DNA of 17,643 nucleotides from an uncultured Capnocytophaga sp. (GTDB lineage Bacteria > Bacteroidota > Bacteroidia > Flavobacteriales > Flavobacteriaceae). The stretch is from NCBI GenBank assembly GCA_915070235.1, contig CAJZFM010000012.1, forward strand, positions 1 to 17,643, in the 5' to 3' direction. The notes below the pieces were generated by a model. The model ran no database searches and was not told the origin of the DNA. It worked only from the letters and a program-made list of their open reading frames with translations. Shown here piece by piece: positions 1 to 7,613 of the stretch. The position numbers and the translations under genes were made by a program. Position 1 is the stretch's first letter; each line of letters starts with the position of its first letter.

Positions 1-95
1 CCACTTTTCTCTATTCCCAATCTCTATCCCAAAACGAAGACAAAGCAAAAGAGAGAAATCTTCATCAAAAACGCTTATTATTCAAAGCAAATGAT

Positions 96-103
96 TATCT
101 TTG
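96..103 (+). promoter_or_regulatory. -7 promoter element (TATCTTTG)
   Basis: TATCTTTG matches the Bacteroidota -7 consensus TAnnTTTG exactly. No clear TTG lies 17-23 bases upstream, so only half of the promoter is seen. No convincing protein gene starts downstream on this strand. If active, it would drive the hairpin-rich stretch at about 110-215. Confidence 0.35.
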
Positions 104-109
104 CAAATA

Positions 110-215
110 GAATAACAAGCGTTCTTTGTTAATGCAGAAACCCGCGACTAAAAGCAGTTCGCTCGTTTCCAAATCGTTACCTGTTTAGTTTATGCAATAA
201 GGTAACTTCTTTATT
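110..215 (+). ncRNA. candidate small RNA (hairpin-rich, promoter and terminator-like end)
   Basis: This is inference from layout; I recognise no known RNA family. A -7 element ends at 103, so transcription would begin near 110. Within the next 100 bases are three possible hairpins: AACAA/TTGTT around 114-130, a bulged GCGACT/AGTTCGC stem at 144-149 and 156-162, and a perfect 7-bp stem at 176-182 and 200-206. The last is followed by a T-rich tail, as in an intrinsic terminator. No protein-like frame fits inside. It could instead be a decayed intergenic region or the 3' end of something upstream of the window. Confidence 0.25.
176..214 (+). terminator. possible intrinsic terminator
   Basis: A perfect 7-bp stem, GTTACCT (176-182) with AGGTAAC (200-206), encloses a 17-base loop and is followed on the plus strand by TTCTTTAT. 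The stem is short and the loop long, so it is a weak candidate. The minus strand has no T-run after the stem, so it would act on plus-strand transcripts only. Confidence 0.35.
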
Positions 216-277
216 CTCAATTAGATAAGTTTTGAAAATTGTCTTAACTTGTATCTAAATAATACTATTTTTAACAA

Positions 278-317
278 TTAATGCCAACAATGAATCATTA
301 ATCATTGCTGGCATTAA
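278..317. repeat. long imperfect inverted repeat after the DUF5686 gene
   Basis: Bases 278-293 pair with 302-317 with one mismatch (287/308) and an 8-base loop. It lies 10 bases beyond the stop codon of the minus-strand DUF5686 gene, a place where a terminator would be expected, but neither strand has a proper T-run after the stem. Much of it, and the bases up to 333, can be read as 7-base units of the ATTAACC/ATTGAGA type seen in other gaps of this window. Confidence 0.55.
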
Positions 318-327
318 CCATTGAGAA

Positions 328-2856
328 TTAAAACTCTGGTCTTACAGCGAATCTCACTCCGAAATATGGGTTGTTCTGTCCATTTTGTGAGGAGAAAGCG
401 TTGCGCCAGATAAAATCCACACGGATAGGGCGGAGGTTCTTAATACCAATATTTTCTATACCAAAACCATATTCCCAATATATCTTTTCAGGTGGGTTAT
501 AAGCAATATTGGAAGCACTAACGGCTCTGTTCTCTTCGCTGAGCGTACCATAGGCCATTCTGGCTAAGATAAGGCTGCGCCATTTGGTCTTTTTCAGCAG
601 GGGAATTCGGTTGAATATCAGTCCGTTAAAATGGTGTTCCAAATACACATTCATATAAGCATCGGTAACGAAGTCGTAGTAGTTGAGTAGTTGGAAGGTT
701 CTATTGAGCGCAAATCGGGAAGTCCCATAGGCCTGGTTGGCAGGGGTAGGGGTTAGGAAGGGTAGGGGCACAGTGCCGAATACCTTTCCGACCTCTATCA
801 TAGGGTGGAAAATTCCTATATTCCACAAGGGGATAGGGTGATGTACGAAAGCCTCCAGACGGCTATAGTCAAAGATACTGTTGCGAATGCCAGAGAAGGC
901 TTGGGTGTATTTGATACGATAGGTAGGGAATATATTTTTCCCGAAGAACTGTTCTACTCCATAGCCATAGACATTTCGCCTGGGGGTATAGGTAAGCGAA
1001 AGGGAAGCGTAGGCATCGGAATACTGGTGGAGTACCCCACCCGAAGGTGTGCGATAACCAATAGAGAAGCGCTCAGGATCGGCCGATTTCATCTGTTGGT
1101 AACTACCTGAAAGTGTCAGGTGTAGGTTGCTCTTCATAAGTCCAAAATCTACCATGCCCAATACTCGTTTGTTACGGGTTACAAAGTAGTTTTCTCCTCT
1201 GGAGAAGAGGAAGTTAGAGGCATTCTTTAGATCCATTTCGGCCTCATTGCTCTGGAGATAGGTACCCAATTGCACATAGTCATCTTGGTATAAACCTCCT
1301 ATGCTCATGCGTATCTTAGGAATGACCAAGTATTGTGCGCTGATACCTCCTTTGAATTTTTTATCCTTAATCCCATACGCTCCATAGAGATAGGTGCGGA
1401 AGCGGTCATCATTGCTCATAAAGGAGCGTGCTCCCATTCGGCGGAAGCGGTTGCCCTCTATATCATTGTTGGAGAAAGATTCCCATATGGAGCCTATCTG
1501 GAAGTAGCGCCCTACAGGGATATAGCCAGAGGAGAGGATATTTATCCCATTGGAAATCCCTTTGATACGCCTGTTATCACTGACTTTCTTAATCAGCTCT
1601 TGGGTTTCACCAAGGGAGGAATGCGTTTGAGAAAGGTTGTCCCAATAGGGTTTGTCTTGGGCAAATTGGTTGGACTTGTATTTTTCTACCTTTGTCAGGT
1701 AAAAAGCCTCCTCCTTGGGTTGGTCAAGTACAAAATCTGAATAGAGAATCCGCTTTTTTACATAAAGTCCCTTTTCTTCATCACTTTTACTCAGAGCGGT
1801 AAAGTCGCCTTCGTAATAGTCGCTCTTAGGTAAGATAAGGCTATCGTTGACGGTAAAGTTCTTTTCAATGGAGAGGTTACGGACAAAGTTCAGAGAGGCT
1901 TCCTTGATGGTGAACATCTGTATAGAGGCGATAGCATAGGTCTTGCTATCCACTGTGAAGTTCCCCTTGAAGAGCAAGTCTTGGTCTTCCTTGGGAAAGA
2001 AGTAAATGGAGTAGAACTTGCGACCGTCGCGCACTATAGAGTCATTGAGCACATAGGCATATACCCCATAACCATATTCAGACAGCGGACTTACAAAGGT
2101 CTTGTCTAAGAAATAAAATGAGTTGTCATAGATGTCAAAGTCTCGGAAGTTGCGGGTGAAGCGCTCCATACCGAAGCCTGTCTGCATCACCCCTTGGGTA
2201 CGTTCGCCCTCTATATCGGTACGGGTAAGTGAATGGGTATTGTCCCCATATACCTTTGAGACTTCTTCTCTAAGGAACATAGGTAGTGAGTAGTGGTCAC
2301 CTATCTCTCTGGAGGAGAGTAGCTCACGTATATTCCCATATTCTTTCTTCATGGATTTCTTGAGGAAGACCGTATCTAGGTTGTTCAGCCCCATTTCCAC
2401 AGACTCATAGCGCTTGTATTCGTAGGATTTGGAAGTGGTAAGACTATTTTTGTGTTTGTTAGCCCATATTTTTTGCAGGATAGGATAGGCAGGATTCTCT
2501 TTTTTGGAAAGGAACTTAGTGGGTTTCTGTACAATGACCACTTCTTCAAGCATCTCCCCTTCAGTAAGGACGATCTTAAGGCCGGTACTTTCTCGCTTGA
2601 GTAGCGTAATTTCCTTGGTTGTGAAGCCAACGGAGGAGACTTCCAGCGTGTTGTAGTTCTTCTGTGTGTAGAGGGAAAACTTACCATTTTCGTCGCAGGC
2701 AGTACCTACTTTAGTGTTTTTGAAAAGGACACTGGCAAAGGGAACAGGCTCCCCCTGTTCGTCTACTACTTGTCCTGATACACGTGTTTGGGCGTAGCTC
2801 CAACAGCCTACAAAAAGCAGGGAGAGCATACATAGCCTTTTGAATAACTCCATCAT
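328..2856 (-). CDS. DUF5686 family outer-membrane protein with carboxypeptidase-like regulatory domain
   Basis: An 842-residue exported protein. Residues 1-23 form a signal peptide ending in Tyr-Ala-Gln. Residues about 25-105 are a CarboxypepD_reg-like beta-sandwich (pattern VSGQVVDEQGEPVPFASV, then the SSVGF turn) of the kind that precedes many Bacteroidota outer-membrane receptors. The rest matches the DUF5686 pattern, with a C-terminal half rich in alternating aromatic/polar strands and ending in Phe, consistent with a beta-barrel. There is no clear TonB plug, so it is not a typical TonB-dependent receptor. Function is unknown for the family. Two ATGs in tandem (2851-2856) could serve as start; I keep the upstream one. 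It is last in the minus-strand block, 52 bases after the extended SDR gene, with its own -7 element at 2877-2884, so it may be transcribed separately. Confidence 0.85.
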   Translation of the reverse strand: MMELFKRLCMLSLLFVGCWSYAQTRVSGQVVDEQGEPVPFASVLFKNTKVGTACDENGKFSLYTQKNYNTLEVSSVGFTTKEITLLKRESTGLKIVLTEGEMLEEVVIVQKPTKFLSKKENPAYPILQKIWANKHKNSLTTSKSYEYKRYESVEMGLNNLDTVFLKKSMKKEYGNIRELLSSREIGDHYSLPMFLREEVSKVYGDNTHSLTRTDIEGERTQGVMQTGFGMERFTRNFRDFDIYDNSFYFLDKTFVSPLSEYGYGVYAYVLNDSIVRDGRKFYSIYFFPKEDQDLLFKGNFTVDSKTYAIASIQMFTIKEASLNFVRNLSIEKNFTVNDSLILPKSDYYEGDFTALSKSDEEKGLYVKKRILYSDFVLDQPKEEAFYLTKVEKYKSNQFAQDKPYWDNLSQTHSSLGETQELIKKVSDNRRIKGISNGINILSSGYIPVGRYFQIGSIWESFSNNDIEGNRFRRMGARSFMSNDDRFRTYLYGAYGIKDKKFKGGISAQYLVIPKIRMSIGGLYQDDYVQLGTYLQSNEAEMDLKNASNFLFSRGENYFVTRNKRVLGMVDFGLMKSNLHLTLSGSYQQMKSADPERFSIGYRTPSGGVLHQYSDAYASLSLTYTPRRNVYGYGVEQFFGKNIFPTYRIKYTQAFSGIRNSIFDYSRLEAFVHHPIPLWNIGIFHPMIEVGKVFGTVPLPFLTPTPANQAYGTSRFALNRTFQLLNYYDFVTDAYMNVYLEHHFNGLIFNRIPLLKKTKWRSLILARMAYGTLSEENRAVSASNIAYNPPEKIYWEYGFGIENIGIKNLRPIRVDFIWRNAFSSQNGQNNPYFGVRFAVRPEF

Positions 2857-2876
2857 TTAGTATATTTCTCAAGGGG

Positions 2877-2884
2877 CAAAGATA
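2877..2884 (-). promoter_or_regulatory. -7 promoter element for the DUF5686 gene
   Basis: On the minus strand the bases read TATCTTTG, an exact TAnnTTTG match, 20 bases upstream of the DUF5686 start codon. No TTG sits at the expected -33 distance, so the promoter may be weak or assisted. Confidence 0.5.
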
Positions 2885-2908
2885 AACAATTTTTTGGTAA
2901 AATGCTTA

Positions 2909-3889
2909 TTATAATGATAATTTTTCAAGAGTATTTTCTATAGGAGTGTAAGAAAAAGGCAGCATATGGGTAATTTTGCTACCATTGTAATAGGTTCTGT
3001 GCTGTAGGGTGTGCAACATTCTGCTTGTCAAGAGCCTTTTTCTGCCAAAGAGAGAGAGCAAGGTCTCCCCATAGCTTAGCATGCGTAGAGCAGTGGGGGA
3101 GAGGAGTTTCTTTTTAGGGAGTGTAGGGTGGCTCTTTCGCAAAAGTTCGAAGAACTCGGCATAACTTAGGTTCGTACCATTGAGTATAAAACCCTCATTC
3201 TCAAGGGGAGATTCCATAAGCAATTGCATAGCTCTTGCTACATCTTGAGCGGTGACAAAGCCTGTGCCACCAGAGGTTACATAAGGGCTGCGACAGAGCT
3301 GTTTTACGTTCATAGCAGGGTGCGACTCTACCCCTATGCCTATGATGACGGACGGATAGACCACCACCGCAGGGAGACCTTCCTGTACGCCACGCCAAAC
3401 CTCCATCTCAGCACTATACTTGCTCAGGGCATATTCATTGTCCCAATCTCGGTTTAGCTCCTGCTCGGTCTGCTCACTGATTTCTGCCCCTTCCTTGGGA
3501 GAGAAAGTGGCAATACTACTTACATAACAGAGCTTCTTAACCCCTAAGTGTAAGGCCATATTTACTACATTGGCCGTACCTTCTATATTGGTTTTTAGTA
3601 GTAATTCTGCTTCACCAGAGGAGAAAGAAACTTTGGCTGCACAGTGATAAACATGTGTAGCTCCCCTCATAGCCTCTTCAAGGGCAGGTATGTCCAGAAT
3701 ATCAGCCTTGACCCACTCTATACGAGAGAGGAGGTCTCTTTCAGTAGGTTTATAGGTTTGGAAAAGGCGTTCTAAGAGGGAAGTATCCTCTCGGCGGTAG
3801 AGAGCGCGGATCGTGTGAGAGGTATGACAAAGCAGCTGGTAGAGCAGGTGAGCCCCCACAAGCCCTGTGCCTCCTGTAACGACAATCAT
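2909..3889 (-). CDS. extended SDR: NAD(P)-dependent epimerase/dehydratase family protein
   Basis: A 326-residue cytosolic oxidoreductase of the extended short-chain dehydrogenase/reductase group. The N-terminal Rossmann motif is TGGTGLVG (residues 5-12). The catalytic tetrad region shows Ser124-Ser125 (YVSSIATF) and Tyr153-x3-Lys157 (YALSK), followed by the VVVYPS segment typical of the 3-beta-HSD/dihydroflavonol-reductase branch. The substrate is not readable from sequence; sterol-like, flavonoid-like or ketosphinganine-like ketones are all reduced by relatives. The start overlaps the stop of the preceding small gene by 4 bases (ATGA), indicating translational coupling. The short-chain dehydrogenase gene lies further upstream on the same strand, so two reductases sit in one block. 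Confidence 0.88.
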   Translation of the reverse strand: MIVVTGGTGLVGAHLLYQLLCHTSHTIRALYRREDTSLLERLFQTYKPTERDLLSRIEWVKADILDIPALEEAMRGATHVYHCAAKVSFSSGEAELLLKTNIEGTANVVNMALHLGVKKLCYVSSIATFSPKEGAEISEQTEQELNRDWDNEYALSKYSAEMEVWRGVQEGLPAVVVYPSVIIGIGVESHPAMNVKQLCRSPYVTSGGTGFVTAQDVARAMQLLMESPLENEGFILNGTNLSYAEFFELLRKSHPTLPKKKLLSPTALRMLSYGETLLSLFGRKRLLTSRMLHTLQHRTYYNGSKITHMLPFSYTPIENTLEKLSL

Positions 3890-4233
3890 AGCAATACGTA
3901 TTTGGTAAAGATTTCTTTTTCGGAGACGCCCTCAAAAATTTCAAAAAGTAGTTTCTGAAGATCAACGATTTGCACCGTTGTAAAGACACATAGGTACTTG
4001 CCCCCGCAGAAGGTAAGAATCTCTATACCAGGTTCGGAGTAATCAAAATGGGAGGTGAGGTCTATGGCTTGTACCTTGCCGCGAAACTCTAACAACTCAC
4101 AGAAGCGAAGCTCCAAGGTTTGTTCGGGCATCTCTACATAAAACCTGCGATCTCCTGGTTTTTGATAGATAGTATAATATTTTGAAGTTCCTATGATTTT
4201 CACAAGGGCAAAATTAAGGCTTTTCTGTGACAT
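3886..4233 (-). CDS. hypothetical protein, 115 residues
   Basis: I do not recognise this protein. Starting at the ATG at 4231-4233 gives 115 residues; an open frame extends to a TTG at 4266, but that extension lies in AT-rich spacer and adds an unlikely start. It has no signal peptide or membrane segment. The composition (alternating beta-type segments, conserved-looking FCELLEF and TFCGGKYLCV stretches with four cysteines) suggests a small compact cytosolic protein. Its stop overlaps the start of the extended SDR gene (ATGA), so the two are probably translated together and this protein may act with that enzyme, for example as a subunit or regulator, but nothing in the sequence proves it. Confidence 0.7.
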   Translation of the reverse strand: MSQKSLNFALVKIIGTSKYYTIYQKPGDRRFYVEMPEQTLELRFCELLEFRGKVQAIDLTSHFDYSEPGIEILTFCGGKYLCVFTTVQIVDLQKLLFEIFEGVSEKEIFTKYVLL

Positions 4234-4306
4234 ATGAAAGAGAAAGGCAAAATAAGTTATTAACAATTTTTGGTAAAAACAGTTTTTCCTTTTCTTCTAT
4301 AGTGCA

Positions 4307-5104
4307 TTACAAGCGATAATGCCTTTTGAGCAGTCGCTCAAAGCACTTACTGGGGAGTATTTTTTTTAGGAATACTGACAGGCGTTCGAGGGCTTTTCCC
4401 TTTATATAATGTACCTTGGGGTGCTCTTTTTGCAAAAGAGAGTAGATAGCTTGGGCTAAGTCCTGGGCAGGCAGGCCATTATCCACATCGGCGTTCATAA
4501 GAGGGAGAGCTTCGGCATATTGCTTGTAGGGAGATCCCTCAAGGGCAGGGGTGTGGAAGCGCCGTGAGGCTATGTCGGTAGCTACATCACCGGGGGCTAA
4601 GGTGCAGAAACAGATGCCAAACTGTTCGGTCTCCATGCGTAGGCTCTCGGAAAGTAACTGTAAGGCACCCTTGCTGGCCGAATAGCCCCCCCTAAAGGGC
4701 AATCCCATATAGGCCGCCACAGAGGTGATATTGATAACCTTACCTTTTTGCTGGGCACGCATATGTGGTAGTACCGCTTGAATGACGCGTATAGCTCCAA
4801 ATACATTGGTCTGAAAAGCGTTCTCCAAGGCCTCTATTGGGGTTTCCTCTATAGCACCTGTGATACCCACTCCTGCGTTGTTGATAAGCACATCTATACG
4901 TCCTTCTTGGGTGATAATCAGCTCCACCGCTTGGGCGACGGAAGCCGTGTCCCTTACGTCCATCGTAAGTAGTGTATAACCTTCGGGCTGTGCTTGTATA
5001 TGGCGGGCAGTGCCATATACCCTATAGCCTTTTTGGGATAAAAGTTCAGCCGTGGCACGACCTATGCCTGAGGTAGCACCTGTGATGAGAACCACATCTT
5101 TCAT
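4307..5104 (-). CDS. classical short-chain dehydrogenase/reductase
   Basis: A 265-residue NAD(P)-dependent oxidoreductase of the classical SDR family. It shows the cofactor motif TGATSGIG (residues 8-15), NNAG at 75-78, catalytic Ser128, and Tyr141-x3-Lys145 (YSASK). The basic-leaning region after the second strand (TARH) fits NADP(H). The C-terminal 45 residues extend past the core and are rich in Lys/Arg/Leu, resembling membrane-associated members that reduce lipid or retinol-like ketones, but the substrate is not determined. The start at 5104 is chosen because the frame's TTG at 5155 falls on the -33 box of a very good promoter (5125-5156). Nothing resembling a Shine-Dalgarno precedes it. 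The next gene on this strand begins 73 bases downstream. Confidence 0.9.
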   Translation of the reverse strand: MKDVVLITGATSGIGRATAELLSQKGYRVYGTARHIQAQPEGYTLLTMDVRDTASVAQAVELIITQEGRIDVLINNAGVGITGAIEETPIEALENAFQTNVFGAIRVIQAVLPHMRAQQKGKVINITSVAAYMGLPFRGGYSASKGALQLLSESLRMETEQFGICFCTLAPGDVATDIASRRFHTPALEGSPYKQYAEALPLMNADVDNGLPAQDLAQAIYSLLQKEHPKVHYIKGKALERLSVFLKKILPSKCFERLLKRHYRL

Positions 5105-5124
5105 AAGGGGATATTTAAGGGCTG

Positions 5125-5156
5125 CAAAAATAAGGTTTAATAGGTAGATATGCAAA
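5125..5156 (-). promoter_or_regulatory. promoter of the short-chain dehydrogenase gene
   Basis: On the minus strand TTTG (5156-5153) is followed after 20 bases by TATTTTTG (5132-5125), matching both boxes and the spacing of the Bacteroidota primary sigma consensus. The -7 box lies about 20 bases upstream of the chosen ATG at 5104. This rules out a start at 5155. Confidence 0.7.
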
Positions 5157-5195
5157 CTTTTTTCTTTTTCTCTTTACTTTTTGAGGGAAAAGTCG

Positions 5196-5203
5196 TAATT
5201 TTG
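5196..5203 (+). promoter_or_regulatory. -7 element for the aminotransferase gene
   Basis: TAATTTTG fits TAnnTTTG exactly and lies 34 bases before the aminotransferase ATG. The upstream region is T-rich but has no TTG at 17-23 bases, so the -33 box is poor. It forms a divergent promoter pair with the one at 5125-5156. Confidence 0.5.
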
Positions 5204-5237
5204 TAGCATCTTATAAAGATAGAAAATTGTAAAACAC

Positions 5238-6428
5238 ATGAATACACATCTCTCCGATCGTGTCAATAATATGGCACTTTCTGCTACTTTGGCTATGGCT
5301 GCCAAAGCACGCGAGCTAAAGGCACAAGGCAAGGATATTATTAGTTTAAGCTTGGGCGAACCCGATTTTGCAGTACCTGACTTTGTAAAGAAAGCAGCCA
5401 TTGAGGCTATTGAGCAGAATTATAACAAATATCCTCCAGTGGACGGTTATTTGGAACTGAAAGAGGCCATCTGTGAGAAATTCAAGAAGGATAATGGGCT
5501 AACCTATACACCCTCTCAGGTGATTGTCTCCACAGGGGCTAAGCAGTGCTTTTCCAATGTGGCACTGGTGATGCTCAACCCTGGTGATGAAGTGATCCTT
5601 CCCACTCCCTATTGGGTAAGCTATTCTGATATTACTAAGATTGCAGGTGGAGTGCCAGTGGAACTGCCTACTTCGCTGGAAACGAATTTTAAGATTACTC
5701 CAGAGCAGTTAGAAAAAGCCATTACCCCACGTACCAAAATGATATGGCTAAGTAACCCTGGTAACCCCAGTGGTATGATCTATTCCAAAGAAGAATTGGA
5801 AGCGCTGGCAGAGGTCTTGAGAAGGCACCCTAATATCTTTTTCCTCGCCGATGAGATATATGAGCACATTAACTATACAGGTATGCCAACTTCCATGGCC
5901 TCTATAGAGGGAATGTATGAGCGTACCATCACTGTCAATGGACTATCAAAGGCTTTTGCGATGCCTGGTTGGCGTATGGGCTATATGGGTGCTCCTGAAT
6001 GGATCACCAAGGCTTGCAGCAAAATGCAAGGACAAATCACCAGTGGAGCCAATACCATTGCACAGCGAGCAAGTATCACGGCACTAAGAGCCCCTTTGAG
6101 CCAAGTACAATATATGTTCGATGCCTATCGCAAGCGCAGAGACCTTGTGCATGAACTGCTCACCCAGATAGAAGGTTTTAAGACCAATCTCCCAGAAGGA
6201 GCATTCTACTTCTTCCCCGATGTGTCCTACTATTTTGGAAAGACGCTCCGTGGGAAAAAGATAGAAACAGCCAGCGACCTTTCCCTCTATCTCTTAGAAG
6301 AAGCCCATGTAGCGACAGTAACAGGAGAAGCTTTTGGTAATAAGAATTGTATCCGCCTTTCCTATGCCACCAGTGAGGAAGCGCTTCGTGAGGCCTTGCG
6401 CCGAATCAAGGAGGCAGTAACTTGTTAA
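5238..6428 (+). CDS. pyridoxal-phosphate aminotransferase, class I (aspartate aminotransferase type)
   Basis: A 396-residue cytosolic PLP enzyme that transfers amino groups between an amino acid (probably aspartate) and 2-oxoglutarate. Visible landmarks: SNPGNPSG (residues 172-179) with Asn176 contacting the cofactor, ADEIY (204-208) with Asp205 pairing with the pyridine nitrogen, the Schiff-base lysine Lys238 in NGLSKAFAMPGWRMGY, and Arg373 (CIRLSYAT) for the substrate alpha-carboxylate. Length and the MALSATLAM opening agree with the subgroup Ib aspartate aminotransferases of Thermus/Bacillus type. Some members also act on prephenate or aromatic acids, so specificity is open. The rhodanese gene follows after 10 bases and is probably cotranscribed. 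Confidence 0.92.
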   Translation: MNTHLSDRVNNMALSATLAMAAKARELKAQGKDIISLSLGEPDFAVPDFVKKAAIEAIEQNYNKYPPVDGYLELKEAICEKFKKDNGLTYTPSQVIVSTGAKQCFSNVALVMLNPGDEVILPTPYWVSYSDITKIAGGVPVELPTSLETNFKITPEQLEKAITPRTKMIWLSNPGNPSGMIYSKEELEALAEVLRRHPNIFFLADEIYEHINYTGMPTSMASIEGMYERTITVNGLSKAFAMPGWRMGYMGAPEWITKACSKMQGQITSGANTIAQRASITALRAPLSQVQYMFDAYRKRRDLVHELLTQIEGFKTNLPEGAFYFFPDVSYYFGKTLRGKKIETASDLSLYLLEEAHVATVTGEAFGNKNCIRLSYATSEEALREALRRIKEAVTC

Positions 6429-6438
6429 TCAATTAGAT

Positions 6439-6765
6439 ATGGCAGAAATAATACATGTTGCTCCTAAGGAGGCTTTTGCCCTTAGTCAGCAAGGGGTCTT
6501 ATTGGTAGATGTACGTGAGGCCGATGAAGTGGCTCAAAAACGCTATGAGGTAGCTCACTACCTACATCTCCCTCTTTCCAAGTTGGTCGAGACATATGGT
6601 CAACTACCAGTAGGACAAAAACTTATTATAGCTTGTCTTTCGGGCGGACGCAGCCAAAAGGCTATAGCTTTTCTTCAGAGTAAAGGCTATGATGACCTAC
6701 TTAATCTAGATGGAGGAATAAAAGCATGGGAAGCCGCAGGTCTCCCCGTATATAGTGCTATTTGA
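6439..6765 (+). CDS. single-domain rhodanese-like protein
   Basis: A 108-residue protein made of one rhodanese domain (sulfurtransferase fold). It shows LLVDVRE (residues 21-27), the active-site loop Cys66-Leu-Ser-Gly-Gly-Arg-Ser (66-72) with catalytic Cys66, and the closing NLDGGIKAWEAAGLP motif. It would carry a persulfide on Cys66 and pass sulfur to thiols or cyanide; no signal peptide is present, so it is cytosolic. It starts 10 bases after the aminotransferase stop, indicating an operon, though no metabolic link is obvious. Its last 8 bases overlap the 3' end of the convergent DUF4249 gene, leaving no room for a terminator between them. Confidence 0.92.
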   Translation: MAEIIHVAPKEAFALSQQGVLLVDVREADEVAQKRYEVAHYLHLPLSKLVETYGQLPVGQKLIIACLSGGRSQKAIAFLQSKGYDDLLNLDGGIKAWEAAGLPVYSAI

Positions 6766-7609
6766 TTACATAAGTGATTTTAGAGTATTGAGCTACTCTG
6801 AAAGCGCCTAAGGGATTTTCCTGAGGGTTGGCACGATTGACAATGTTGCCTCTTACTCGGTTAGGTATGCTAAACAGACCTGCATTGTTGGAGGTGTTGT
6901 TCGAGAGTACCCGAATATAGTTCATATAGGTTTCACTCACACGGAAGAGGGTAATTTCAACAGTATCACCTGGCTTGAATTTCTCCTCTTCCTTGTTACT
7001 ACGGCTAAGGATTTTGATAGAGAAACGACCATCAGGAAAATAGCGATCATTAAACCCATAGATGCGAGTTACTCCATCGGAAGAGGCCTTAATACGTAGG
7101 ACAAAATTGTTAGTTTCTCCTGCATTAGCATCAAAGCGCAGGGTGAGCATGATCTCATTACGGGTAAAGCCTCCGTCATTGCTTTGCGTGATATTATCTT
7201 CAGTCAGTTGTGGGACTTCCTTTAGGATATCCGAAGCAACATATTCTTTCCCTTGATATTGCACCATAAGCGCATACCTTCTTCCTAATGTAGGGGTGAA
7301 GTTGTCATTTTTGTAAGTGCCTGCTATATGCTCTACAAATGGGAATATATTTCCTTGGTTATCAGCCACCAATACAGTAGCTCCTGAAGCGCTTTCGGGA
7401 GCTTCTTGACTATAATAGGGTTGGGTATAGCTCAGCAGAATAGTCTGCTCCTGCCCTGTAGTGCCTTTCTCCCAATCAATATGGGCATCAATCACCAACT
7501 CTTTCTCTTGGGTGTCTAAATCCAGTTCTATTACCTTTTCACAGGCGGTGAAAAGGAAAAATACCATAATAAGGAATGATATGGAGTAAAGTAAATTTGC
7601 TTTTTTCAT
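6758..7609 (-). CDS. DUF4249 family lipoprotein, partner of the TonB receptor
   Basis: A 283-residue lipoprotein. The signal peptide (residues 1-22) ends in the lipobox LFTAC with Cys23 as lipid anchor. The mature part begins EKVIELDLD, followed by the DUF4249 pattern of paired beta-strands and the C-terminal NPLGAFRVAQYS motif. DUF4249 proteins are a Bacteroidota family regularly found beside TonB-dependent receptors with a carboxypeptidase-regulatory domain; their ligand is unknown. The start is the ATG at 7607-7609, only 4 bases after the receptor stop; upstream codons in this frame lie inside the receptor gene. The acidic residues soon after Cys23 may favour surface export, as for surface lipoproteins of Capnocytophaga, but this is inference. 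Its 3' end overlaps the rhodanese gene by 8 bases. Confidence 0.88.
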   Translation of the reverse strand: MKKANLLYSISFLIMVFFLFTACEKVIELDLDTQEKELVIDAHIDWEKGTTGQEQTILLSYTQPYYSQEAPESASGATVLVADNQGNIFPFVEHIAGTYKNDNFTPTLGRRYALMVQYQGKEYVASDILKEVPQLTEDNITQSNDGGFTRNEIMLTLRFDANAGETNNFVLRIKASSDGVTRIYGFNDRYFPDGRFSIKILSRSNKEEEKFKPGDTVEITLFRVSETYMNYIRVLSNNTSNNAGLFSIPNRVRGNIVNRANPQENPLGAFRVAQYSKITYVIK

Positions 7610-7613
7610 TGTT

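Noticed and set aside
24..65. Short minus-strand frame starting at 65 (Met-Lys-Ile-Ser-Leu-Phe-Cys-Phe-Val-Phe-Val-Leu-Gly then stop), resembling the start of a signal peptide.
   Set aside because: Only 13 codons before TAG, and no proper promoter upstream. It could be the broken start of an exported protein continuing beyond the window, but this cannot be supported from 65 bases.
86..105. GCAAA...TTTGC inverted repeat around GATTATC, resembling part of a Fur box.
   Set aside because: Only 5 bp of symmetry and poor fit to the full Fur consensus, with no iron-related gene next to it.
1..132. All three plus-strand frames are open for about 90-130 bases at the window start.
   Set aside because: The translations are low in protein-like pattern and match nothing I know; openness over such a short AT-rich stretch is expected by chance.
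805..1740. Long plus-strand open frames (805-1110 and 1333-1740) inside the DUF5686 gene.
   Set aside because: They are antisense to a clear coding gene, have no promoter and encode no recognisable protein.
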